64,000 bases of DNA, taken from the NCBI GenBank assembly GCA_000499405.2, contig HG738138.1:23155097-23219096 (forward strand), read 5' to 3'. Shown one piece after another: positions 37,918 through 50,422 of the stretch. The notes under the pieces are model-generated. The model saw only the letters and a list, made by a program, of their open reading frames with translations. It had not been told where the DNA came from and did not search any database. This DNA comes from Onchocerca volvulus (taxonomy: Eukaryota > Nematoda > Chromadorea > Rhabditida > Onchocercidae). Position numbers and translations under genes: made by a program. Position 1 is the stretch's first letter, and every line of letters begins with the position of its first letter.

Positions 37918-39364
37918 CTAAGGAGATTGCAGCATGGAGTCAATTGCTGATATCCGGTCATCCAATGCAGCAATCACTTTTCTCTGATTTTTGATTTCTT
38001 CTTCAAGCTGTGCCAGTTGCTCCTACAAGCTACAGCTTATTAATAATTATTTCAGTAATTCCCTTCTTTTGAATTTTTCTACGAATTCCCAAATTGGACC
38101 TAAGCATTTTATTAGGACATATTATAGCAATGATTGCATGATAATAGATCGTATTTCTAGAGTGCATCAAGGAAGCCATAAATCGGAAAAGCAACAATAG
38201 GTTATAAGAACAGAAATTTGATACAATTATGGTAAAAAAAATAAATAGCCAAAGAAGAAATAGAATTCAGAGTATGTGGATAAAATATAACAGCAAAAAC
38301 TACCGTCTTAGCCTGATGATTTGCCAAGTACGCCTTTGCGTCACCGTTAAATGTATCCAAAATAGTCTGCCGTTTAATTGATAACTGTTCAATTTTTTTC
38401 AACTGAAATACATTCTTCAATGACCCATGAAACTTTGTCTGTACAACAAAATATTCCAGCTAGTTTTCAAAGTCACACAGTGCAAGCAATAAAAAATACT
38501 GACCAAAATTTGCGTAATAAAAAGCTTGATGTAAATATATTGAAAAAAAAAAGCATCGAAAAGAAGTACCATTTCTTGATGGTTTTCTAGTTCGTGTATT
38601 TTTTCGGGGTCTATTTTTCCTGAAATTTAGACGAAAAAAACATCCCAACTTAAAAAAAACTAGTGGTTTTATTAAAATAAAGCAAAAATCCATTAAATGT
38701 GCTAAAAACTTGCCATTGATTTGTTCATATTGTTGATTTAAAGCAGAGAATTTTCTTACAACATCATCTTCCATTTCTTGCATTGTTCTTTTAGTTTCCA
38801 TCAATTCTTCAACTAAAAAGAAGATAAATCATTCAAAACTATGGCATTTTTCACAAAATAGTTGATTTCTGATCTAAATTTTTCGAAAACTAGATCAAAC
38901 TCCAAAAATGAAGCAGTCAAAAAGAAGTTAATTTTCAAAAACACCAACAAAAATACAGGGATATTTAAATGCAATAAGACAACTTCCATTATAAATTATC
39001 AGACAGTTTAGATTATGTTCTAAAAATTTAGACTAGTCACATAAAAGTGAAACAAATTTTAGCTTTTCAACTTCATTGATTCTTGCAGGAATATGCCCTC
39101 AAGTCTCTATTTAACTATTGTTATTTTCGTATTGTGATAAGATACAAAAAGATTTTAGATTCCTAACTGATTTTTCACAGCAACACTAAATGACAAAATT
39201 GATATTTGAAAAGCAAATGGCTAACCAGCTTCAGCATGCACTTTGTCTTGCGAATGTGCATGTAGCAAATTCAACTGCAGTTGATGCAAGAGGTAATCCC
39301 TCACTAAATTCTCATTTTTCGCCTCATCTTCCACATCTTGTACATTTAACGTCGTTTCATTCAT
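37918..39364 (-). CDS. Coiled-coil protein, family not recognised
   Basis: Five exons in coding order (39364-39226, 38812-38714, 38619-38570, 38438-38304, 38022-37918) keep phase throughout and give 175 residues. I do not recognise the family. The protein is almost entirely predicted alpha-helix with heptad-like spacing: NENLVRDYLLHQLQLNLLHA, VEELMETKRTMQEMEDDVV, KIHELENHQEM, QLKKIEQLSIKRQTIL, and a terminal EQLAQLEEEIKNQ and DDRISAIDSML. No signal peptide, membrane segment or cysteine pattern is present. Size and composition resemble small subunits of kinetochore, vesicle-tethering or BLOC-type complexes, but this is only a guess. The intron after the second exon begins GCAAGT (a GC-AG intron); the alternative GT donor eight bases on breaks the frame. 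The start is the first of two nearby ATGs; the second is out of frame and closes at once. The gene is divergent from the GCP-family gene. Confidence 0.75.
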
Positions 39365-40568
39365 TTATGGCTCTGAAAAAGAATAAGCTATTGATTACAA
39401 ATTTACTAAAATCTTGGAGAGACAAACACACATATATATCAGGAATTAAAAACAATTAAAATTTGAAAAAAAAGCATTAAAAGAGTTAAAAAAGACAACA
39501 AAGACTTCAGAATTATTAAAGTTGAGTTAACGATCAAGTCTGTGTTAACGGTTATGACCAAATGTTCGATATTTTGGAGCGAAAGAGAAAGAAACGAACG
39601 TGACAGATGCATGACGATCATTGCGTCAATTTTATTTGTGAGATGTGCACATACCTATACGTACGTTTCACGTGTATATGACTGTGCAGGGTTGAGACGT
39701 GCATCTGAATGTATGTGTAGGAATAGGAACGCATACATTTAAGAATAGGTTTATCTATATTTATGATAGACACACGTGTGTGGGTGTTACGTAAAGACGG
39801 GTATGTGCTGAAATGAAATAGTAATCGAAATCGGAGAATACATATCAACAGATCAATAAAGTAAAACGAAGAATGGAAAAAAGAATGAGTGAAACCCATA
39901 TTCCCGAGAGTTCCCGATTCCTTCTGATTTTTCTGAGTAGTATATCATTGTTTTTCGAATATCGACAATCGCGTTTGAAAGTTTTCGTGTTGAGAGACAG
40001 ACTGTCTTATTTTATAACAATTCTGGCAAGAACCGCGAAAACTTCATTTCAATTTTTTTTTACTTCAATTAGAGTTTAGTTGACGCTAATTTGTGATTTG
40101 TTCAGTTCTGTTTGGTCGGGAAATTAGAGTGAAGTGTATAAGAAACGTCAATTAAGCGTGAAAACATGCGCGAAAGTTGAAGAATATACTGTTTTCATTT
40201 TTTGCCAAATTAATTAATTGTATTGTTTTTATTTTTTGCCAAATTAATTAATTGGATGGTGTTTTACAAGCGTAATTGCAGTTAATAGAGAAGCTGGAAC
40301 TTCATTTTTCTAAACGCTTTATTGATTTTCATCCTTCAATCATTGTTAACTTATTATGCTATGATTTTTGGAAATCTTTGAATATTATTGTTTTAACTTC
40401 AATACGCATTATAAATGTAAATTAAAAAAAAAAAAAATTTACGTAGATGTTGGAAATATCATTTATTACTTTGCTTATAAAAAAAGTTTTTTAATTATAT
40501 GATAGAAAAAGAAATAAAAGTATGTATATATTTTGATTTCTACTGTGACAATATATGTTTTAGGGAAA
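39365..40568. promoter_or_regulatory. Divergent promoter region
   Basis: This is 1.2 kb between the start codons of the coiled-coil gene (-, 39364) and the GCP-family gene (+, 40569), so it must hold both promoters. It is richer in mixed sequence than the surrounding introns. A tandem duplication of a 24-base segment (TTTTTTGCCAAATTAATTAATTG) at about 40197-40220 and 40231-40254 is the clearest internal structure. Individual promoter elements cannot be called. Confidence 0.45.
40554..40563 (+). promoter_or_regulatory. Probable trans-splice acceptor of the GCP-family gene
   Basis: TATGTTTTAG followed five bases later by ATG (40569). The short distance fits spliced-leader addition to the mRNA. 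No coding exon upstream was found. Confidence 0.5.
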
Positions 40569-43500
40569 ATGTATCGTAATGAAACTCTTCGATTAGAGGG
40601 GGATTCAATTTGGGGTAGCATCACGCTGTTACTCAGTTCATTGATAGGTCGGCCGTGTACCGGTCTGGAACGTGCCCAATTTTACGAGAACATACTGTTG
40701 AAGTCGCTAGAAAAGCAGGAAAAGGCAATGCTTTCGCTCTTGAAATTTTCCGAAATTTTATGTAAAAAAACTCTACATGATTGGGATGAAAATAGGAGCA
40801 TAAAATAGTATATCCGAAAATTGAGAGTAATTGAATTTTTATCCAGTTTCTTGAATCTCCAGATACCGTTTTCGTCTTTTTAGCATCCATTGAAATGGAC
40901 ATTAAAATATTCATATTCATCAGTTTTCTTGACTTTATAATCATCATCAGTTTTCTTGACTTTATAATCAGTTTCAGGAAATTCCTCTTCAGTATATGAT
41001 CGATGAGACGGTAGTTTTACTTAACAAAGAAAAGAGCGGATATCGAGCCAAAAAATTTCTTTCACTCATACGTATATTTTATAATTTTCTTGAATAGTTA
41101 GCCGTCGAAATCTTAAAGAAGCAATTTGACTGAACATCATGGTTAAACTTTCTTCGGAAAGGCTATATCGATTGATTGAATAGTCTCAGTAATCTAATGT
41201 ACTGAATCCATTCTCCGACATACCACTCTCAGCGGTTAAAAAAGCACCAAGTTGTTAATCATTAAGGTTAATCTTTCTGTAGATTGTAATCATTGCCTAA
41301 TAGAACTGAAATGCAATTCATTGAAGATAAACTTCGTGAAACAACTGATGCCTATGATGAGATAATGTGCTTCTTATTGCTTTTGTCAAGGATTGGTGAT
41401 AATTATGCTGATAAAAGTCAAGTCGAGACCTCACCTCGTTGTTCTGGATCCGAAATACTTAATGCCTGGAAACAAACTGTAAATAACTACCTACCGATTT
41501 CAACTGTAAATGATTCATTTTGTCCTTACATTTTTTCAAATTGAGTTAATTTTATGATTTGTTTATTGTATTGTCAATCGCTAATATAATGGTATAAAAT
41601 GCATTTTCTTAAGTCACGAATTGCTTGGATGTTAGCTTGTTTGAAATTTATATCAATTTAGAAATATACTATTCAATTTACGCTGGTATTCACTATGTGC
41701 TTTTATTTTTATTTACATAATTTTAAAATAACCAATTGGATATTAATTGCAGAAAGTCCTTTTCTGTTTTGTATATATTTTTTTAAACCCATTTAGATCT
41801 CGGAGAACCATACAGTTACCTCCACAAGACTCTTTACTGATCGCACAAATATACCATGTATTATCCAGGTGAGCAAGTTGATTAAAAATCTTGGTCTTTT
41901 CATTTTTCTCTTCAGTTTTTAAATAAAAATTTTGAAATTTAGTCGTGTTATGAAGACAGCAAAGATGTCATGGTTCAACATCAACCGTGTTGGAGAAGAG
42001 AAAAAATAGTATCTATCGGTAAGATTAAATTCAGTATATGTCACAAATGTCCATCCATTATTTTCACTGTTCTGAAATCCTTCTGGATCATTTGCATGCT
42101 TATCGCAACTTTCTGATAATTTCAAGAATAAAAGAGCCACCAAAAAAATCAAATTACTCTTAAATTTGACAAGTAATACTGTTAAATTTTTTCTGTTGCC
42201 AAGTAACTTTTTGTCTTAGTAATGTACCTGATTATCGTCAAACATAAACTGTTATAAAAGACTGAAAAAACTTCGATAATCAGTAGCATTTAGATATAAA
42301 TCTTTCGAAAAGTGCTGAAAATTATGAAAAGATTCGGCGTATCATTGTCGATGAAAGAGGACGCATACAACCACGAGCTTGTGATCCGGAATTGCGTAAT
42401 TTGTGTAAATTAAAAATTGGGGATATATTTTATATAGTTAGTAATTTATAAATTATATCAATTTTCTCGGAATTTCTAAAATTCCATTTTACAGCTAGTC
42501 CTGAGGTTTCTGTAATTTGGTTTTCGCTAAAGTAGATAAAAAAGTTCAGTTTAGTCTCATCATAACATTTTAAAGGAATAAGATGTGACATTAAGATCTA
42601 ATTGAAGAAAATTGTTTTCAGATTTCATGGCATGAATATCTCAGATGTTTAGCACATGTATTAATGGGTGAAGAATCAATTTTATTTCGCAAGAATGCTG
42701 TAAGTTACATCTGAAATCTTTTATAGTATGATGGATTGTCTGTTACAAGACTCTTGTTATTTAGTTTTGATTTATAACGGTTTTAATGATTATTATATTT
42801 ATTAGAATTCTTTTGTTTAAAATACCATATCTCTTTCTGTGCTATTGAAAAAGTTTATTTTTTTTAAATAATTGAAGAACTATTCGACTTCACTTTTTCG
42901 GATTGCTTTTTCCATAATAATCATTACGAATTCTTTTAAATTTTATAGAATTTTGCTGTTTTTACACAATATTTAAATCCAATTCTTCCTTTTTCAGGTT
43001 GGTTTTTTCAATTTTTCTAAAAAAAATAAGATATTTTTGGAACTGGAAGATATCAATTTGTTACCACGACTAGCATTACCATTTTTGAAGTTTGCTAACA
43101 GGTCACTCTGTAACACTTCGTTTGCTTTAATTTTCAAATAATTAACTAAAAAAGTATATAATTTGTTGTCACTTGAGATAAAGTGATCCCAAAGCCTTTT
43201 TTTTTTATTGACTTATTTTGAAAGACCGGGAAAATGCAATGAGAAAACGAAGAGGATACCGAAACTTTACATTTTCTGATGTAAAAAATTAAGTAGTAGC
43301 TCGAAATAAGTAAATGCCATTAAAAATATCCAAATATTTTATTTATTCATGAAAATATTTGTGCAAAGTAAGGTAATTCTTTTAAGGTTGTTCTCTTTAG
43401 AACAATTCCTTTATGGCTCTGACTCTGTGAAAAATTCGTCGATGTATTGTAAAATCCGGAAAAATACAGCAACAAGAGCCTTGTTGAATTTGAAATTATG

Positions 43501-46500
43501 TGTTTCTGAACAACTATGGAAGTTTCGGTTAGTTTTTGACAGAATTTGATGAACAATTTCTATGAAAACCATAGGAAAAATTTTAAATTCTGACAAAATA
43601 TTTTTAAGGTAGTCTAAGTTCTCTGCTCCGTTATTTGCATAGGAAGAATTGCAGAACTACTCTAATTGGAGCGATGGAATAGACAACCGGATTTTGTTTC
43701 ATCAAATCTTAATCCGAAATTTTATTTTCTTTGATATTTATGCTTTCTGATTGCTGTTTTCTATTTATTCCTTCCATTTAGTGATAAAGTTAGACACCAT
43801 GTTAATGGCAAAGAAGAATGTGACAGCGAAAATATTAGAAGATTATTGCGAGAACTTCTCGATATGTGCAACGTTTTCAGCCATTTCGTCGATATAGTTC
43901 TCTACATACAAACGATTGATGCACGAAATGTAGGTTTTTAGTTCGATTCTTAAAATTTGTTGAATGAAAAAATAATATTCGAAGTTCATGAGAAATGAAG
44001 AGAAAATATGACTTTCTTCAAGATCTTCAAGCTTTTATTGTAATACTGTTAAAAAACAATCACATCCTCCACAGTTTTCTCCGGATAGTTTTTCGAAATA
44101 CTGATCTGCATTGCAAAATATCTCCACTTTTATAATGTCCTAACAATTCTGACCTAGTTATTGAAACGAACAGTATAAACTATTTAATGAATCTAATTAT
44201 TTTTCTAAATCTTGCAGATAAATACGTTGTTAAATATTTTTTATATCGTGAAAATTACGAAAGGACGAATAATTCCAGCTGTTAGAGAATTTTGTGATGA
44301 TATTCTTGTCGCCCTTCTCCGACATTATGCTGAGTAATTGATTTGTGTTTTCATTTTCCAGTTGAAATTTAATTTTCTCAAAAAATTTGTCAAATTGGAA
44401 ACCTCGTGTCTTTATTAATTTTACAAACTATTTAAAAAACAATAATTTTACATAATCAGGTGATCAGAATTTTGTGTTTTTTGCGGAAGTTTCTCTTGAT
44501 TTTATTTTTTAAAGGCTTTATAGATGTATGTTATTTTGGTTGATAAAAGGTGAAGCGAATGCGTTGGATGGTATTTTTTCTTTTTCGGAAATGGATGCTG
44601 AGATACTGCAAGACACAGGTAGTAAAGTTTGTTATAATCTTTCGAATTGATTCGTTTTAAATTGAAATTCCAGTTTTATGAAAATTAATGTGCAGCATAC
44701 GGGCGAACTTCAGCTGCATAACAATGATTATGTAATATTTAAATCATCAAGATTACAATATTCGTTATTTTAGTTTCTGGAAAAAATGAATCTATTGGTT
44801 TAGAAGCCTCGATGCTCATCACAAAAAATTTTCTCGATGTATGGTTATCTGAGGGAAAATTCCGAAGATTGATATCCTATTGTCAAAATTTGAAGAAACT
44901 AACTTCTGAAGAACCGAATTATGTTACTGTTGTCAGTTGTTTTTCTATAAAAATTGTAATTTAATAATGGAATAACTTACATGTAATGATAATTAATTTT
45001 TTAATATAAGTTGGAACCTTGTTCAATTTTAGAGCATTTTCAGTCCAAGAGAAAGGAGGAAGAGAAGATTTCTTTATTTATTTGATAAAACTGGTTTTAT
45101 TATATATTCTTTGAAATTTCAAAAAAGTTTCCAAGCATAAATGAAAACCTGTTGGGAAAAAGCAATTTTTTTCAGAATAAATTGATAAATGACCTATCGC
45201 AAGAAGATATTCGGAAAGCACTGGATTCAAATTTGTTGGGTGCGGTAGGATCACTTTTGGACTTTTACTTTCAGTAAGCCAAATGTGAAGATAAATTTTA
45301 ATAATGTTTATATTAGTTAGTCAGTAAACTGATTAAGTGAAATATCTATTACATAAATTTGAGAAAGTCTGGTATAAGACTGCACTATTGCAATTGCAAA
45401 GAATGGCTAAACGGTTAGGACGACGTTATGATTTAATTGATTTATGAAGAAAAGATTAGTAGGTAAAAGATTTTCAGTTGCGAATTTTACAGTTTGAATA
45501 CTTGTTTTATGCAAAAAATTTCCAAATTTCGATTGACAAACATTCAATAATGTCTAAAATTTTTAATTCATTTTATTTAGAATAGTTTATCTTTCGCAAC
45601 ATGCCATATTTATACGCTGTTGCGTAATTGACGACTTCAAGCAAACTGCAAAGCTTCTTCAGGATGTTTACTTATGCGACGATGAATATATATCAGAAAT
45701 TTTCATGAGGTATATATCCCGTCTTTTTTATTGCTTAAATCATTGGAACTAATTCCCAACTTCTGCATTATTTCCAATTTTAATTCTGTATGTGATCAGA
45801 ACTGTTGGATATGATTCTGTGTGAGCTTCCTCGGAGAACGCATGCATAATTTTGAAGGCGTGAAATTATCTAAATGGCTTTTTTTTTTCACTCAAGCATC
45901 TTTTTAAGAGTTTTATCCGAAGGAAATGATTTGGAATTGAATTCTAATCCTGGAAATTATCAGAATTTATGGTTAGACGAAATGATGGATTATCTTCTGA
46001 GCAAAAATTATTCTTCAATTCTTGTGCATGGATTTTTACAGTTGACAAGTAAGCTGCAGTTATCCGAAGCAAATTTTTAAGGACGGAAATTTATTGTAGA
46101 ACAGCATGAATTAATTTTCGAATATTTAGTTATTACATTTCCTCATTCTCTGAGTAATTTTATTTCGTCTTCTCATGATGTATTGGCGTCAGATCTTCGG
46201 TGTAACTTTATTTACTTATTTTCCTAAGGTTCATTCGATGGAGAAAATGACTTGAAATTATGTTATAAACCGCAATTTCCATTAAATGTAATTTTTACTC
46301 CATCAGTTTTGATGAATTATGAATGTATTTGGAACTTGTTGCTGAGAATTGCTTTTGAATGCACAGCTTTGGAGGTTCATTTTTTATCTTTGAAGAATTT
46401 CGAAATTTTAAGGAGTCGAAATTTTCACAATTTAATTTATGAGAGTAAACATAGCATAATGGTTAATGATTAGCATTATACAAAGATTGGCAATACCGAT

Positions 46501-48289
46501 TGAAGCGCGTAATCCATAGAAAAGCATCATTTATTCCATTCAGTTTTTTTTCTTTTTTTTTTTTTTTTTTTTTTTTAATAATAGTTTGATACATGACTGT
46601 GTCTTATCACTTTTGTCAAGATAAGAGCGAGGCGTAAACTTTATCCTTATAACTTTAGTGAAAATTTTTTATCTTTTCATTAAAAAAAACTCACGCTTTG
46701 CAGAAAATGATGGTCGAAAAACCTTGTATTTATAGCACTGCCCTGATGCAAATGCGAATGTGGAATTTCGTTCGAGCAATGCGTTATTTTTTTCATGAAC
46801 AGATAAGACGTATCATTGTGAACGAATATCAGGTTTCCTATTTGATATCTTTAAATTTATTTATTGCAATTGTAGCACAGTGTATCAGGAATATTTTTTT
46901 GTCGATATATTTGGAAAATGACAAGAAATGAATTTTTGTGATTATAAATGGTGTATTTATTCATATACTAAACATCTAATATTAAGAAAAATTTGGACCG
47001 AATAAAGACAATTGAAGAAGCTTTCCAATTACACAGGTAAATTTTTTTATTAATTTTTGTCCTTTAACTGCAATGATTTGTTGGAACGATTACTTTAGGG
47101 ATTTGAAACTTTGTAAATGAACTCAGAATTTTCGATGCTGTTAGATGTTATTTAAATGAATCTTAATGTAAGGTTTCAGTCATTAAGGCTACTCGAGATA
47201 ACTGCGCATAAAATATGCCGAATGGAATTGAACTTCTTATGTAATACTTTCATTATAGCGCTTTTATAAATTTTTAGACGAATTTTGAAGAAATTATATC
47301 AGCGTTGTCTTTTGGGTCGGAAGCATGTGAAATTATGGAATGTGTTGGATGAATGTTTGGCACTGATTACCAAATATCGTTGTTGCAGTGCAGAATCATT
47401 CAGTATATTAAGATTATTTAAAATTTTCAATGATTTTCACAGTAATGTGGATTTATTTTGCAATGGTAAGAATCTGTCTTTTTATTTAGAAGTTCTATTG
47501 TTATTAAATGACTAACCGGCCAGACTCTTCAATATTTGATTGTTTTTTACTATACATTTATTTTCGTAATTTTTTTTTTAGTTACTAAATTTATTTAAAT
47601 GATATCTCTTTATTTTATTCATGTATATTTTATTTATTAGCAAGTATTTAAATGAACTAGGAAATACAGCAGCAGATAATGTAAGTTTCTCACATATTAT
47701 CATATCATTGAAACTTCGACAGATCAACAAAAATAACGTGTCATCGTTATCATTCCATTTATAGTCTTTTTAAATTTTACAATGTTATTTTGTGTCATGG
47801 AATTTTTGTACTTAATAATGCCCTAATATTTAATGTAATTGAATTTTCATTCATTTAAATTTAGAAAGATTAAAATGAGTAATTTGATGAATTCAAACGG
47901 ATAATTTCTTCCTTCGAAAAAGTTCTTACTTTACTGAATTAATGAGAAATTAAATAAGAAAATAATCATAAGCCGTAGCTTAATAACTGAACTAGCTTGT
48001 TTATGTGTAATTAATTTAAGATTGGAACTATATTTCTTTTTAATATTCTTGAAAAAAAAAGAAAAAAAGTGAAAAGGAAAAGTGAAATAGTGATTTTTAT
48101 TCTAGAGAAAATTTAGAAGATTTCCAAGAATTTATTTTGTTTTCAGCCGTGAAAAGAACATCAGTTGGAGCCAATTACTGGCTTTCCGACTTCTTACTGT
48201 TGGCCGACTTTTCCGGCATTTATACTGATCTTCATGATGATACTTCGTTGAATCCAAATTCGACAACGTTAAGTTCTCAAGAATATTAA
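40569..48289 (+). CDS. Gamma-tubulin complex component (GCP family), divergent
   Basis: GCP/Spc97-98 family proteins build gamma-tubulin complexes that nucleate microtubules. Exons: 40569-40761, then (after an unresolved junction) about 41304-41478, 41797-41868, 41943-42018, 42294-42436, 42622-42699, 42998-43101, 43387-43527, 43782-43929, 44218-44333, 44515-44618, 44774-44931, 45176-45273, 45581-45709, 45897-46048, 46229-46374, 46704-46832, 46987-47036, 47278-47465 and 48147-48289; all joins from 41304 onward keep phase. About 850 residues. GCP landmarks in order: HEYLRCLAHVLMGEESILF, LLPRLALPFLKFANRLFSLE, YRCMLFWLIKGEANALDGIF, FLDVWLSEGKFRRLI. In the gamma-tubulin-binding C-terminal half come PQFPLNVIFTPSVLMNYECI, MWNFVRAMRYFFHEQIRRII, TIEEAFQLHRRILKKLYQR and DFLLLADFSGIY, matching the usual LLLRLDFN-type end. 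It is divergent. GCP5-like spacing is my best guess, but GCP2-6 cannot be separated by eye. The exon 1 join is in conflict (see findings). Confidence 0.8.
40918..40971. repeat. 27-base tandem duplication in GCP intron 1
   Basis: Two exact copies of a 26-27-base unit beginning CATCAGTTTTCTTGACTTTA stand head to tail at 40918-40944 and 40945-40971. Confidence 0.85.
46553..46577. repeat. Poly-T tract
   Basis: A T run of about 25 bases in a GCP-gene intron, with one C near its left edge. Confidence 0.8.
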
Positions 48290-50422
48290 TGAAGTTGAAG
48301 ATGATAGATCATTTTTGTATGGATGCTAATCTGGCTTATGAAACGTCTTGTGTGTTTAACTATTTAGGTTCTTTGAATTGATCAGAAAATCTCATAAGGC
48401 ACCATTTGTATTTTTTATTCTTTGTCAATTTTATCGCAAATTAAAAAGTGAGAAATTTCGTATGGAATCGATGAAAAAAACAAAATCGTTTACTTGTAAT
48501 TTCCATAGGTTTTTAAATTTCCATTTTCTTAGAATACATCATATATATGGCTACATAGTTGAAGACTTAATAGCTCGAAATAAACCAATTTTTAATCAAA
48601 CATTAATTAATGCCATCGTTAGTGCGTAAAAATCTGTAAAAATCTTAGTCCAGATTTTCTTCCCGATTCTAATTTCTAAAAACATTATCATTCATGCTGT
48701 GCCTTTCATTTCCGGTTTGGTTTTGACGTTTAGTTTTGACATATTCTATTCATTTTTCGAATTTTTAATTTGTTTGTGAGACCATCAATTGATGTCATAG
48801 TTGATTAGACCAGTTAAAAACAGTATTTTAACATTTAGTTCTAGAATTCCGATTCATTAATTAATTTCTTCACTTCTTGTTTCTTAATGATCACATGAAA
48901 ACATCAAATTAGATCAATTTGTTATTCGTGTAAAATTATTCTTTCCATATTTGTATAAATGATGTTTTCCCTCCTCTTCTTGTCGTATCTTCAAAAGCTA
49001 TAAATTGCATGGTATACACAATTTAGTGAACTTCGAAGTTGGTTCTATTTATTTCAGTGTAATTGATTTGTGTCTATTTGTCTCTGTAGTCTCTTTCTTT
49101 TCATTCATAGCCCTAAGGGGCAGACTTCTTTCTTGTCACTTCATTAAGATACTCCAAATATTGGAATTGAATTTTGTTGAAACCAAGATAAGGCGACTGC
49201 GTCGTAAATTGCAAGGAATGAAATTTGTTACTGTGTCTCTCATAGCTAGAATGGCTAGTCTCATTCTTCAGAATTGGTTTTTTCTAGTTTATTGATGAAT
49301 CCATTAATAAACTAAAAAAAGGCAACTTAAGAAGAGAATTTTTCATTTTTCTTTTTTTTTTAAAGCAAGTTATGAACAAATGATGATAAAAGAGAAAGAA
49401 ACAAAAAACTATAAGATGAAAAATTGTTATCAAAGCAAACTATAGGATAGTTCTTATGCTTTGAACAATTGTTTACTTAGAAATTCTATTACAGACAAAT
49501 ACATTTTTTTATAAATTTTCGACCAGTTGTTGCTCAAAAGCTGAACAAATAAGCATTTTTTGAATATTTTAGATCTGAAAATTTCTTAATCGATTCGTTA
49601 CAGAAAATATGATTGTATGATTAAAATGAGCAAGATCATTGGGTATTCTTTATACCATATATAATAAAAATAATTAGTTTAAAAATAAGATCATATAACA
49701 CATGAAAAGAATGACTTCTAGGTGAGGCTAGCTAATTGAGGAGACAGCCTGTATTGCTCATATTTGGCATGCTTTAATTAATAAGTGGAAACAGAATGTC
49801 AGGCTAGAACAATTAATTTGATGGAACTTAGAATTCTATCAATTTAATGAATTTTACAGCACCACATTTTGCAATGTCTATTGGATTTCTGCGCTAATGA
49901 CATTCTCGTTTTTCATGGAATATTGCCAATCTCTCCCTTAACTTATGATAAATATTTTGATGAACTTAAATGAAAGAATTTGACGATCATTGATAATAAC
50001 AATTAGTTGCTCAAAACTAATCTCAATGCATTTATAGTAATTCAATTAAATTCTTAAATAATTTTATTGATAATATTATATATGAATTATCACAGAAAAC
50101 AGTATCAAATTATAAGCGCATCAACATTTTCTGCCAAATCACAAACTGGAAATATTAGCTTTTGCTTTGATCATTAAATAATTCTACTACATTATTATAG
50201 ATAATTCCAATAAAAATAAATTATTTTCGGAAGATTGCAAGAAATATTTAAGAATTCATCAGAAAACTATTTTATCTTTCAGATAGAAATTAAAGCAGTG
50301 TTTCAAAAAATTATCAGCAAGAATGCATTGTAAATATTTGAAGGAATTGGATAGTCTGGAAATCTTAAAATGTACAAATATCGATTAGTTTTAATTCAAA
50401 TTTTCAAATAAATTTATTATTA
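48290..50422. other. Spacer, no gene supported
   Basis: About 2.1 kb between the GCP-family gene and the Ly-6-like gene. The larger open frames (48378-48629 and 49005-49295 on +) begin with TTG, lack splice context and resemble nothing known. The GCP 3' UTR lies at the left end; an AATAAA hexamer occurs near 48580. Confidence 0.5.

Noticed and set aside
47641..47681. Exon-like 40-base segment with a GTAAGT donor in the last GCP intron (frame KYLNELGNTAADN)
   Set aside because: No phase-compatible upstream donor exists. Joining 47465 directly to 48147 keeps the frame and gives the normal GCP C-terminal spacing.
48378..49295. + strand frames of 83 and 96 codons downstream of the GCP gene
   Set aside because: Both start at TTG rather than ATG, no exon context was found and no homology was recognised.
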